Assembly (NCBI RefSeq): GCF_033783015.1
Contig: NZ_CP123907.1
Span: 496,001-560,000 of the forward strand
Length of the DNA stretch: 64,000 bases
From: Corynebacterium sp. 21KM1197
GTDB lineage: Bacteria; Actinomycetota; Actinomycetes; Mycobacteriales; Mycobacteriaceae
Reading direction: 5' to 3'
A program made the translations under genes and the position numbers. Each line of letters starts with the position of its first letter. Within the stretch, counting starts at the first letter, position 1. Shown one piece after another: positions 45,372 through 53,730 of this stretch. The notes below the pieces were generated by a model. The model was not told the DNA's origin. It saw only the letters and a program-made list of their open reading frames with translations, and ran no database searches.

Positions 45372-47416
45372 TTAATCTTGATGCTCTTGACGATGATCAG
45401 CGGGTGGCGGCCTCCGCCCCGCGCGGCCCGGTGTGCATCCTGGCCGGTGCGGGCACGGGTAAGACCCGCACGATCACCTATCGCATCGCGCACCTCATCG
45501 ACGGCGGCTTTGTGGCCCCGCAGCGGGTGCTCGCGGTGACCTTTACCTCGCGCGCGGCGGGGGAAATGCGCGATCGCCTGCACCACATGGGCGTGGGCGG
45601 AGTGCAGGCCCTGACCTTCCACGCCGCCGCGCGGCGGCAACTGCGCTATTTCTGGCCCCAGGTGGCGGGCGATTTGCCGTGGAAACTGGTGGATAATAAG
45701 TTCCCGCTGGTGGGGCGGGCGGCACGCGCCGCCAAGGTGGAACCCACCACGGAAATGCTGCGCGATCTGCTCGGGGAGATCGAGTGGGCCAAGGCCTCCC
45801 TGGTGAGCGCGGAGCAGTACGCGGAGAAGGTGGCGGGCACGCACCGCACCCCGCCCACCTCCGCGCAGAAAGTGGCGGAGGTGTATCGCCGCTACGAGGA
45901 GTCCAAGATCACGCCCGAGGGAATGTTGTTGGACTTTGACGATCTGCTGTTGCACACCGCCGGTGCCCTGGAGAACTCCCAGGCGGTGGCGGAGGAGTTC
46001 CGGGAGCGCTACCGCAGCTTTGTGGTGGACGAGTATCAGGACGTCACGCCCTTGCAGCAGCGGGTGCTCGATGCCTGGCTGGGGCAGCGCGATGACATCA
46101 CGGTGGTGGGGGACGCCAATCAGACCATCTATTCCTTCACCGGGGCCAGCCCGGAGAGCCTGCTGCGCTTTTCCCGCACCTATCCCCACGCCACGGTGGT
46201 GAAGTTGCAGCGGGATTACCGTTCCACACCGCAGATCACCGACCTGGCCAATGAGGTGATTGAACAGGCCTCCGGCAGGCTCGCGGGCACGCGCCTGCGT
46301 CTGGAGGGCATGCGCAAGCCCGGCCCGGAGCCGGAATACCATTCCTATCCCGACGAGCCGACCGAGGCCCGCGAGGTGGCCGGGCAGATCCTCACCCTGC
46401 TCAGCAGGGGGGTACCCGCCTCCGAGATCGCGGTGCTCTACCGGATTAACTCCCAGTCCGCGGCCTTTGAGCAGGCGCTATCCGAGGCCGGGATCGTGTA
46501 CCAGGTGCGCGGCGGCGAGGGATTCTTCCACCGCGCGGAGGTAACCCAGGCGATCAGCCAGATGGTGCGCGTGGCGAACTCCCAGGACGTGCCCGATCTT
46601 CCCCTTGGCCCCCTGGTGCGCCGGATTCTCGCGCCGTTGGGACTCACCGATACCGAGCCCAGCGGTGCCCAGGCTAGGGAGCGCTGGCAACTTTTGGGAG
46701 CCCTGGCGGACCTCTCGGAGGAGTTGGCGCGGGATATGCCGGGCCTCGATCTGAACGGTCTGCTCAGGGAACTGCGCAGGCGGGCGGATTCCAAGCAGCC
46801 GCCCACGGTGCAGGGCGTGACTCTGGCGAGCCTCCACGCGGCCAAGGGCCTGGAGTGGGACGCAGTGTTCCTGGTGGGCCTCACGGATAACATGCTGCCC
46901 ATCAGCCACGCCATCAAGGCCGGTGCGCACCAGATCGAGGAGGAACGCCGCCTGTTTTACGTCGGGATCACCCGCGCCCGCGAGCACCTGCACCTTTCCT
47001 GGGCGCTGGCCCGCCAGGAGGGCGGGCGGGCCTCGCGCAAGCGCACCCGCTTCCTCGACGGGATCACCCCGGAATTAGATGTCCGCGAGGTGCCCCCGCG
47101 CAGCACCAAGGCCAAACGCTGCCGCGTGTGCGGCAGGCCGCTGCACGGGGCCACGGAGAAAACCCTGGGCAGGCACGAGGATTGTCCCTCGGACATGGAT
47201 GCCGCGGTATTTGAGGGGCTGCGCGCCTGGCGCAGCGCGCTTTCGCAGGAAATGCAGGTGCCCGCGTACATCGTGTTTACCGATGCCACCCTGGTGGCCA
47301 TCGCGGAGGCGCTGCCCGCCACGGAGCAGGAATTGCTTTCCATCTCCGGGGTGGGGCCGGTGAAGGTGGAGCGCTTTGGGGCCTCGCTCTTGGCGGAGTT
47401 GGCCCGCTACCGTTAG
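45368..47416 (+). CDS. uvrD2: ATP-dependent DNA helicase UvrD2
   Basis: 682-aa SF1A helicase. Walker A GAGTGKTRT near residue 26, motif II VVDEYQDVTP, motif III VGDANQTIYSFTGA, and motif VI VGITRAREHLHLSW. A cysteine-containing linker (AKRCRVCGRPL ... GRHEDCPS) and C-terminal HRDC domain (SALSQEMQVPAYIVFTDATL) identify UvrD2 rather than UvrD1. In mycobacterial UvrD2 the linker has four cysteines; here I see three plus a His. UvrD2 is essential in mycobacteria. Overlaps the K+ channel gene by 4 bases. Confidence 0.93.
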   Translation: MINLDALDDDQRVAASAPRGPVCILAGAGTGKTRTITYRIAHLIDGGFVAPQRVLAVTFTSRAAGEMRDRLHHMGVGGVQALTFHAAARRQLRYFWPQVAGDLPWKLVDNKFPLVGRAARAAKVEPTTEMLRDLLGEIEWAKASLVSAEQYAEKVAGTHRTPPTSAQKVAEVYRRYEESKITPEGMLLDFDDLLLHTAGALENSQAVAEEFRERYRSFVVDEYQDVTPLQQRVLDAWLGQRDDITVVGDANQTIYSFTGASPESLLRFSRTYPHATVVKLQRDYRSTPQITDLANEVIEQASGRLAGTRLRLEGMRKPGPEPEYHSYPDEPTEAREVAGQILTLLSRGVPASEIAVLYRINSQSAAFEQALSEAGIVYQVRGGEGFFHRAEVTQAISQMVRVANSQDVPDLPLGPLVRRILAPLGLTDTEPSGAQARERWQLLGALADLSEELARDMPGLDLNGLLRELRRRADSKQPPTVQGVTLASLHAAKGLEWDAVFLVGLTDNMLPISHAIKAGAHQIEEERRLFYVGITRAREHLHLSWALARQEGGRASRKRTRFLDGITPELDVREVPPRSTKAKRCRVCGRPLHGATEKTLGRHEDCPSDMDAAVFEGLRAWRSALSQEMQVPAYIVFTDATLVAIAEALPATEQELLSISGVGPVKVERFGASLLAELARYR

Positions 47417-48255
47417 TCCACCGAGCCCCGGCACCACGCGCAGCGCGGGTGCGGACCGAGGATCTCGCGCCGCTCCATCGGCGCGGGGGAGTAGGGATCA
47501 AGCCGCAGCACCTCGCCGGGGGTCAATTCCATATCGGGGTGTCCTGGAGGCTCGGGCTGCCCACCGGCGAGCCAGGCGGCGCAGGCACACAGCCGCGCGG
47601 CGGTGGCGTGCAGGGCGGCAACCGGGGCATGGGCGGCCTCGTGAACCTGGCCCTGGGCCTGCGCGAGCACGGAGAACCACTTTGGGTCCTCCTCGTGGTG
47701 GTGGAGCACCTGGCACAGGGGGCACGCGCCTACCCCGGCGATGCGGGCGGGGCCGATGAGCCCGTGGGCGTCGATAAGCAGCGCCGGGAGGAACGTGGGG
47801 CAGTGCCGCAGCAACAGGGGAGTAAGGCGCGCGTAGTGGGCGGCGCAGTCCACCACCAGCACGGGGCCGGGGGCCTGGCGCAGATCGGCGGGGTCGGCGG
47901 AAAAGGGGCGGCGCACCCGCCAACCCTCCTCGCGCAGCAGGGCGGCGCTGAGCCGCGCCAGCGGGCTGCGGCCCAGGATGGTGATCGCCACCTCCGCGCC
48001 GGGAGGGCGGCGCAGCACCCGATAGTCCTCTAGTTCCTGCACCAGAGCGGTGGCCGCGAGGTCGGGCATACCCGTAGCCCGCAGGCGCGCGATCAGTTCC
48101 GCCCGGGGCAGGGGCTGGCGGGCAAGGCAGAGCACGGCGGCCACGGCGGCGGGCCGGGGTACCTCGATGATGCCAACGCGGCGGGAATCCACCCCGCATT
48201 GCACGGCGGTGTCATCGCGCACCACCACCGTGGCGGCGGAAGCGAGCATGAGCAT
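47413..48255 (-). CDS. ThiF/E1-like, TOMM-cyclodehydratase-docking-type protein (Rv3196-like)
   Basis: About 280 aa. The C-terminal half carries the block GPARIAGVGACPLCQVLHHHEEDPKWFSVLAQ (split), which has the CxxC-x(4)-H/R-x3-DP-x-W shape of the leader-binding/E1-like proteins of thiazole/oxazole-modified peptide systems; a second CxxC (PRCAWCRGS) closes the protein. A Rossmann-like start (VAITILGRSPLARLSAALLRE) precedes it. No YcaO gene or precursor peptide is adjacent. ATG at 48255 has GGAAAGG upstream; longer frames run into the divergent YgjP gene. Function unknown. Confidence 0.7.
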   Translation of the reverse strand: MLMLASAATVVVRDDTAVQCGVDSRRVGIIEVPRPAAVAAVLCLARQPLPRAELIARLRATGMPDLAATALVQELEDYRVLRRPPGAEVAITILGRSPLARLSAALLREEGWRVRRPFSADPADLRQAPGPVLVVDCAAHYARLTPLLLRHCPTFLPALLIDAHGLIGPARIAGVGACPLCQVLHHHEEDPKWFSVLAQAQGQVHEAAHAPVAALHATAARLCACAAWLAGGQPEPPGHPDMELTPGEVLRLDPYSPAPMERREILGPHPRCAWCRGSVD

Positions 48256-48322
48256 GGCGCAAAACCTTTCCCCCGAATCTCCCCTGACCTTCTCCATTGC
48301 AGCATAGGTACACTGCCGTGTC

Positions 48323-48841
48323 ATGTCCCTCGATCCTTCCGCTACCCCCGAGGTGGAGGTTATTGCCTCCCCGCGGCGTCGTAAGTCCGTGCAGGCTCGC
48401 CTGGTTGGGGGCCGGATTCAGGTGCGGGTGCCCGCCGCGATGAGCCCGGTGGAGCGGGATAAGGCCGTGGCACGGGTGGTGGCCTCGCTGCAACGTAAGG
48501 TGCGCACGGGCTATAGCGATACCCAGTTGCGCGAGCGCGCCCGGCACCTCAACGCCGCCTATCTGGAAGGGCGCGCGCACGCGGAATCCGTGCGGTGGGT
48601 GAGCAATCAGAACCACCGCTGGGGCTCCTGCACGGTGAGCACCGGGGACATTCGGATCAGCGACCGCCTCCGCGACGTCCCTCCCTACGTGCTCGACGCC
48701 GTACTCATTCACGAGCTGGTGCACACCTTTATTCCCGGTGGGCACAGCGCGGAGTTCTATCGCTGGGCGGATCGCGCGCCCAAGGCCGAGCGCGCCCGGG
48801 GCTTTCTGGAGGCGTATCAGCGCTACGGCCGGGGGGAATGA
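48323..48841 (+). CDS. YgjP/DUF45-like zinc metallopeptidase
   Basis: 172 aa. It has the family RWGSC motif at 99-103 and zinc site IHELVHTFIPGGHSAEF: His130, Glu131, His134 and His141. SprT/YgjP relatives are nucleic-acid- or protein-linked metallopeptidases of uncertain role. ATG start, divergent from the ThiF-like gene; the following mmuM starts 3 bases after the stop. Confidence 0.88.
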   Translation: MSLDPSATPEVEVIASPRRRKSVQARLVGGRIQVRVPAAMSPVERDKAVARVVASLQRKVRTGYSDTQLRERARHLNAAYLEGRAHAESVRWVSNQNHRWGSCTVSTGDIRISDRLRDVPPYVLDAVLIHELVHTFIPGGHSAEFYRWADRAPKAERARGFLEAYQRYGRGE

Positions 48842-48844
48842 GCG

Positions 48845-49747
48845 GTGAGCTTCCTCGATCATCTGCGCCGCGCCCGCCCGGGTCGGCCCCTGCTTCTCGA
48901 CGGCGGCCTGGGCACCCACCTGGAGCGGCGCGGCCACGATCTTAACGGGCACCTGTGGTCCGCCCGCGTGCTGGCCGATTCACCGGAAGAGGTGCGCGCC
49001 GCCCACGAGGACTTCTTTGATGCCGGGGCGCAGATCGCCACCACCTGCTCCTACCAGGTGACTTTTGAGGGCTGCGGCCAAGAAGGTCTGCGCGCCGAGG
49101 CTCTGCTTGACCGCAGCGTGCGCCTGGCCCGAGAGGCCGCGCACGGTGCGGAGGACGCCACCGGCCAGCCGCGCTGGGTGGCGGCCTCGGTGGGGCCCTA
49201 TGGCGCGGGGCCGGGAGCAGGCACGGAATATGACGGTGCCTACGGCTTGAGCGCCCCGGAGCTCGCCCGCTGGCACCGTCCCCGCGCGGAGGTTCTTGCA
49301 GCCGCCGGGCCGGATCTCCTCCTTGCGGAGACCATTCCCTCCCTCCCCGAGGTGGAGGCGCTCGCGGAGGTATTCTCCGAGGTCACCCTGCCCGTGGCGC
49401 TGAGCCTGAGCGTTACCGGGGAGCGCCTGCGCGATGGTTCCCCCTTGCGCCTTGCCGCCCAGGCGGCCGCCGAGATTCCCGGCCTGTGCGCGCTGGGAAT
49501 TAATTGCTGTTCCACGGCGCAGGCCCGCCGGGCCCTGACCACCCTGCGCGAGCACGCCGCCGTGCCGCTGCTGGCATACCCCAACTCCGGGGAGAGGTGG
49601 GATGCGACGGAGCGCCGCTGGAAGCAGCGTCCGCAGGAATCGCCGGTGGCGCTTATCGACGCCCCCGTGGTTCTCCTCGGCGGTTGCTGCCGGGTGGGCC
49701 TACGGGAGATAGCGCGGCTCGCGGAGGCGCGGGCGGCAACTAATTAG
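48845..49747 (+). CDS. mmuM: Homocysteine S-methyltransferase
   Basis: 300-aa zinc-dependent enzyme that methylates homocysteine, usually with S-methylmethionine or SAM. Key parts: DGGLGTHLERRGHDL at the start, the zinc Cys motifs GINCC near residue 219 and GGCCRVG near 284, and ETIPSLPEVEAL in the middle. GTG start 3 bases after the YgjP-like stop. It lies in a gene order not shared with the mycobacterial segment, so its neighbours do not help define its role. Confidence 0.9.
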   Translation: MSFLDHLRRARPGRPLLLDGGLGTHLERRGHDLNGHLWSARVLADSPEEVRAAHEDFFDAGAQIATTCSYQVTFEGCGQEGLRAEALLDRSVRLAREAAHGAEDATGQPRWVAASVGPYGAGPGAGTEYDGAYGLSAPELARWHRPRAEVLAAAGPDLLLAETIPSLPEVEALAEVFSEVTLPVALSLSVTGERLRDGSPLRLAAQAAAEIPGLCALGINCCSTAQARRALTTLREHAAVPLLAYPNSGERWDATERRWKQRPQESPVALIDAPVVLLGGCCRVGLREIARLAEARAATN

Positions 49748-51120
49748 TTCTCCTTATCGCCCTTATCTTCCTCGCTGCCCTTATCCTCCTCGGCCAGGCG
49801 CTTTTCCAGCTCCTCGATCTCGCTGATGGGATCAAAGCCGTGCACCCCGCCCTCGTCCAGCAGGCCGTCGATGAACTCGGCGGAGTTATCCAGATCCTCG
49901 GCGGTGGGGAGGAAGTCCGGGTGATCCCATACGCGGTCGCGGCGCTCCATGCCCACGGCCGCGTCCACGCGCCGCCACAGTTCCATCGCCTCGCTGACCT
50001 TGGGCGCGGCAAATTCGATGCCCACCACCTTGGCAAAGGCCTGCTCGGCGGAGCCGCCGGTGGCGCGGCGGCGGCGCCACGCCTCGTTCATGGCGGAGGT
50101 GGAGGGAATACGCTCGCCCATCGCCTGGGTGACCACGTATTCCACCCAGCCCTCCACCAGGGCCAGCAGCGTTTCCAGCCGGGAAACCGCGCCCGCGTTG
50201 CGGGAACTGATCTTGGGGCTCATGTCCATGTCCTGCAACTGGCGCATGGCGTCCTGAATGGCCTGGGGATCACCGGATTCCAGGTTGAGGCCGCGGGCGG
50301 CCTCCTCGATGTGGGAGGTATCAATCACCAGGCCCTGGGCGTATTCCTCCACGGAGGAGACCAGGCGCTCCACCAACCACGGCACGTGCTGGAAGAGCCG
50401 CTGGCGGGCCACCTCGCGGGCGCAGATGTACATGAGCACCTCTTGGGGGGCCACGTTGAGATCCTTGGCCACGGACTCGATCGTGGTGGGCAGCACCGCC
50501 GTCACCCCGGCCGGGGCCACCGGCATGCCAAAGTCGGAGCCGGTGAGGGCCTGGCCTGCCAGATCACCCAGGGCGTGCCCGAGCTGCATGCCAAAGTTCA
50601 TGCCGGACATCTGCTTCATCATCTGGCTCATCGGGCCCATCATCTGGCGGGCCTCCTCCGGCAGGGAGTCCAGTTGCGCCTGGTTCATGTTCTCCGCCAC
50701 GGGGGTGACCATGCGCTTCCACATGGGCATGGTCTTATCCAACCAATTCTCTGGTGTCCAGGATTCCACCGTCGCCTGGGCGGCGGGGAGCACGGTGGCG
50801 TCGCCAAGCCATAATTCCGCCAGGCGCGCGGATTCCCGCACGGCCTCGGCCTCCTTCTGCGGAACGGATTGGGGCTGGCCGCCTAGTTGCTGGCGGGCAA
50901 TGCGCTGTGCGAGGTCATAATTGACCGGTCCGGCCCCCTCCGGGGAGTTCATGGAGGAACCCATGCCGGAGAGCATGGAGCCAAATTGATTCAAAATATC
51001 GCCCAGGCCCCCGCCGCTAAAGCCAAAGGCACCAAAGGGATTATTGTCTCCCCGGCGCTTATTCTCATCGTCATCGTCGCCGCTATTGCCAAAGGAAAAA
51101 CCAAAACCGCCGTTATTCAT
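49744..51120 (-). CDS. Zincin_2-family (DUF2342) protein without HExxH (Rv3195-like)
   Basis: 458 aa. A Gly/Asp/Phe-rich N-terminus (FGFSFGNSGDDDDENKR) leads into a helical domain with GMQLGHALGDLAGQAL and AREVARQRLFQHVPWLVE near residues 234-250. This is the DUF2342/zincin_2 core; where a zincin has HExxH, this protein has AREVARQRL, so zinc catalysis is unlikely. An acidic Lys/Glu tail ends the protein. It is divergent from the PDZ-Lon gene, as Rv3195 is from Rv3194c. Function unknown. Confidence 0.8.
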   Translation of the reverse strand: MNNGGFGFSFGNSGDDDDENKRRGDNNPFGAFGFSGGGLGDILNQFGSMLSGMGSSMNSPEGAGPVNYDLAQRIARQQLGGQPQSVPQKEAEAVRESARLAELWLGDATVLPAAQATVESWTPENWLDKTMPMWKRMVTPVAENMNQAQLDSLPEEARQMMGPMSQMMKQMSGMNFGMQLGHALGDLAGQALTGSDFGMPVAPAGVTAVLPTTIESVAKDLNVAPQEVLMYICAREVARQRLFQHVPWLVERLVSSVEEYAQGLVIDTSHIEEAARGLNLESGDPQAIQDAMRQLQDMDMSPKISSRNAGAVSRLETLLALVEGWVEYVVTQAMGERIPSTSAMNEAWRRRRATGGSAEQAFAKVVGIEFAAPKVSEAMELWRRVDAAVGMERRDRVWDHPDFLPTAEDLDNSAEFIDGLLDEGGVHGFDPISEIEELEKRLAEEDKGSEEDKGDKEN

Positions 51121-51201
51121 AGCACCAACCTACCGGCGTCTCCGCCCCTTGAGCCATCGGGAGTGCAACGCTGAGAGCGAACACGGGTAGCCTAAAGCGA
51201 T

Positions 51202-52254
51202 GTGAACCGCCGAATCCGAACCCTCGCCTGGGGAGCGCTGCCCGTGCTGGCGCTCACCGCGCTCGTATCCGCCGACCACATTCCCGGTACCAATATCGCC
51301 CTGACCGTGCCCTATGCGGCCGAGGGAACCGGGCCTAGCATCGACACCCTGGGCGAGGTGGACGGCACCGAGGTGGTGGCGGTGGACGGCGCGCGCACCT
51401 ATCCCACCGCCGGGCAGCTGAACATGACCACGGTCTCGGTGCGTAGCAACATGACCTTGGCGCAGGCTACCGCGCGGTGGCTGTTCACGGACGATACTCT
51501 CGTGCCCATCGAGCAGATCTTTCCCCCCGGGGCCACCCCGGAGCAGGTGCAGGAGACGAACCAGGCGGCCTTTACCGCCTCCGAGGCCAGCGCCACCGTG
51601 GCGGCGCTCAAACACCTGGGCCTGCCGCTTCAGGTCACGGTGGCGGGCGTGATTGAGGACAGCCCCGCCAGCGGCCAGGTGAACGAGGGCGACGTGATCG
51701 TGGCCGTGGACAAGACCCCGGTGGATCAGCCCAGCCAGGTGCGCGACCTCATCGGGCAGCACGCCCCCGGCGAGGAGGCGACGGTGACCGTGCGGCGCGG
51801 TTCGGAGGAGATCACCATGCCGATCACGCTGGGGGAGGACCCGCAGGAGGCGGGCAGGCCGCGCCTGGGCGTGCTCATGGGGTCCGAGTCCGCCAACGGC
51901 GTGAGCGTGGAGTACAACCTCAGCGACATCGGGGGGCCATCCGCCGGCATGATCTTCTCCCTGGCCGTGGTGGATAAACTCAGCGAGGGCGACCTCACCG
52001 GGGGCAAGTTCGTGGCGGGCACCGGCACCATCGCGGAGGACGGCACCGTGGGGCCCATCGGCGGGATTAAGCACAAGGTGCGCGCGGCCTCCGGCATGGG
52101 CGCGGAACTCTTTTTATCCCCGGCCGCCAACTGCCAGGAGGCGCTCTCCGGGAACAACGGCGATACCGTGATCGCCTCGGTGGAAACGCTTGACGACGCC
52201 ATCTCGGCCATGTCCGATTTCGCCGCAGGGCGGGAGGTTCACACCTGCGGGTAG
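51202..52254 (+). CDS. PDZ-domain Lon-type serine protease (Rv3194c-like)
   Basis: 350 aa. N-terminal membrane/signal segment (TLAWGALPVLALTALVSADH), a PDZ domain around residues 140-215 (VAGVIEDSPASGQVNEGD), then a Lon-type catalytic domain with Ser in GGPSAGMIFSLAVVD and Lys in IGGIKHKVRAA. Exported, probably membrane-tethered protease. GTG start; the region 51121-51201 is the divergent promoter. Matches Rv3194c next to UPF0182 (Rv3193c). Confidence 0.92.
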   Translation: MNRRIRTLAWGALPVLALTALVSADHIPGTNIALTVPYAAEGTGPSIDTLGEVDGTEVVAVDGARTYPTAGQLNMTTVSVRSNMTLAQATARWLFTDDTLVPIEQIFPPGATPEQVQETNQAAFTASEASATVAALKHLGLPLQVTVAGVIEDSPASGQVNEGDVIVAVDKTPVDQPSQVRDLIGQHAPGEEATVTVRRGSEEITMPITLGEDPQEAGRPRLGVLMGSESANGVSVEYNLSDIGGPSAGMIFSLAVVDKLSEGDLTGGKFVAGTGTIAEDGTVGPIGGIKHKVRAASGMGAELFLSPAANCQEALSGNNGDTVIASVETLDDAISAMSDFAAGREVHTCG

Positions 52255-52306
52255 GCGATCCCCCCCCATGTGTCGCCGTGGCTCCCCGGCCACGGCGGGG
52301 CAGTGA

Positions 52307-52969
52307 TTAGTCTTTCTCCGGGGACTCCTGCGGGGCAGTGGTCCCCTCCGCTCCGGTGGGGGCTGCGGCTTCCGTTTCTTCCGCCTCCGCGAGGCCCAGT
52401 TCCACGATCCGCTTCTCCGGATCCACCTTGTCCGAGGACACCAGTTGTTGCAGCACCAGCCCCTCCTTGTTATCCACCACCGTGATCACGGCGGAGGTGC
52501 CCAGGGTGGACCAGCCCACCACGATGTCCCCGGTATCGCGCATGACGTGGGAACTGCGCAACTGCGTGAGTTGCTGGGTGCTAGAGGTGGCCTTGGCGGA
52601 GGAATCGTAGAACTGGAACTGGCCCACCTTGGCACCGGAGCACTCGTGTGAGCCCTCGATGCCGTTGGGGGTGCAGGAATCGAACTGCTCGAAGAGCTCC
52701 GTGGGGGCCAGGGAGGCGTAGGTCTTTGCCACCTGAGCCACGGCGTCCTTGGGGTCATCGGAGTCCTTTTTCTCCTTTGACTCCCTGGCGGCGGTGGACG
52801 TCTCCTCGGCCGGGGAGGAGGTGGCGGACGGGGTGGGCGCAGCGGTGGCCTCGGGGCTTGCGGGGGCGTCGGTAGCCTCAGCGGCGTCCTCGGAGCCGGA
52901 GGAGCAGGCGCTGAGAACCAGCCCTGCGGCAAAAATGAGGGGGAGGGCCTTCCACGGGCTGCTGCTCAC
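52307..52969 (-). CDS. Predicted lipoprotein, unknown function
   Basis: 220 aa. Signal peptide and lipobox (ALPLIFAAGLVLSAC) followed by a Ser/Glu/Thr/Ala-rich region (about 25-90), then a small domain with DSCTPNGIEGSHECSGAKVG, whose two cysteines could form a disulfide. The GTG at 52969 has an AGAGGAG site; upstream methionines would place the lipobox too far in. Membrane-anchored outside the cell. No family recognised. Confidence 0.75.
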   Translation of the reverse strand: MSSSPWKALPLIFAAGLVLSACSSGSEDAAEATDAPASPEATAAPTPSATSSPAEETSTAARESKEKKDSDDPKDAVAQVAKTYASLAPTELFEQFDSCTPNGIEGSHECSGAKVGQFQFYDSSAKATSSTQQLTQLRSSHVMRDTGDIVVGWSTLGTSAVITVVDNKEGLVLQQLVSSDKVDPEKRIVELGLAEAEETEAAAPTGAEGTTAPQESPEKD

Positions 52970-53027
52970 GGCTATTCTCCTCTGATCCTGGCGTGGTTTT
53001 TGCTGGTGTGATTTACCGCCCTTCATC

Positions 53028-53549
53028 TTAAACATCAAAAGCCTCGGGGTCCTGCTCCAGGCCATACCGTAGGGCAAGGATCACCTCCGGGGCCACGGAA
53101 TCGCCGCCGCGCAGTTCCACTTCGTCCTGGGCAAAGGCCCCGGCCGCCGCCAACTCCTCCTCCGTGGGGCGGCGCTGCACCAGGGTGAGTTCCTCCCCGG
53201 TGCGCAGCACCCCGGAGAACAGGCGCGCCGGGCGCGGGGAAGCACCCTCGCCCTCGGCGGTATCACGGAAGCGAATCTCCTGGGCCAGGATCACCCCGGC
53301 CACCTGGGGCGGCCAGGCGATCCGGGAGAGATAATCCGCCAGTTCCGGCGAGCCGGGGGTAAGGCCGGGCAGGGAGTCCTGCACCACGAGGGTGAGCGGG
53401 GCATCGCCGGAATCGTCCACGTGATCGGGAATGTACTCGCTGGGCACCAGGCCAAAGAGGGTGGGCGGGGCGTCCCAGCCCTCGGCGTGAATGAAGTCCA
53501 CGGCCTCCATCATGGCGCGGTTGAGTGCCTGCTGAGTTTTCTCCGGCAT
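53028..53549 (-). CDS. PPA1309 family protein
   Basis: 173 aa. It starts MPEKTQQALNRAMMEAVDFI and has blocks GWDAPPTLFGLVPSEYI, IAWPPQVAGVILAQEIRF and GGDSVAPEVILALRYGLEQD, the actinobacterial PPA1309 family pattern at this locus. Cytoplasmic, unknown function. ATG start with AAAGGA upstream. Divergent from the UPF0182 gene. Confidence 0.75.
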   Translation of the reverse strand: MPEKTQQALNRAMMEAVDFIHAEGWDAPPTLFGLVPSEYIPDHVDDSGDAPLTLVVQDSLPGLTPGSPELADYLSRIAWPPQVAGVILAQEIRFRDTAEGEGASPRPARLFSGVLRTGEELTLVQRRPTEEELAAAGAFAQDEVELRGGDSVAPEVILALRYGLEQDPEAFDV

Positions 53550-53730
53550 GGTGTCCTTTCCATCGTGGGGTCTGTGGGGTCTGCGGGGGCGTCGATAAGC
53601 GGCCTGCACCTGGCTGGAGTTACCGCTGTGGCCAGGTTTCCTCCTGCTTCCGTATGGTAGGAGACTAATGCGTATATCTCGTAATACACGCTGGCAATAA
53701 CAGATATATATACGGTTAAAGGAGCCCACG

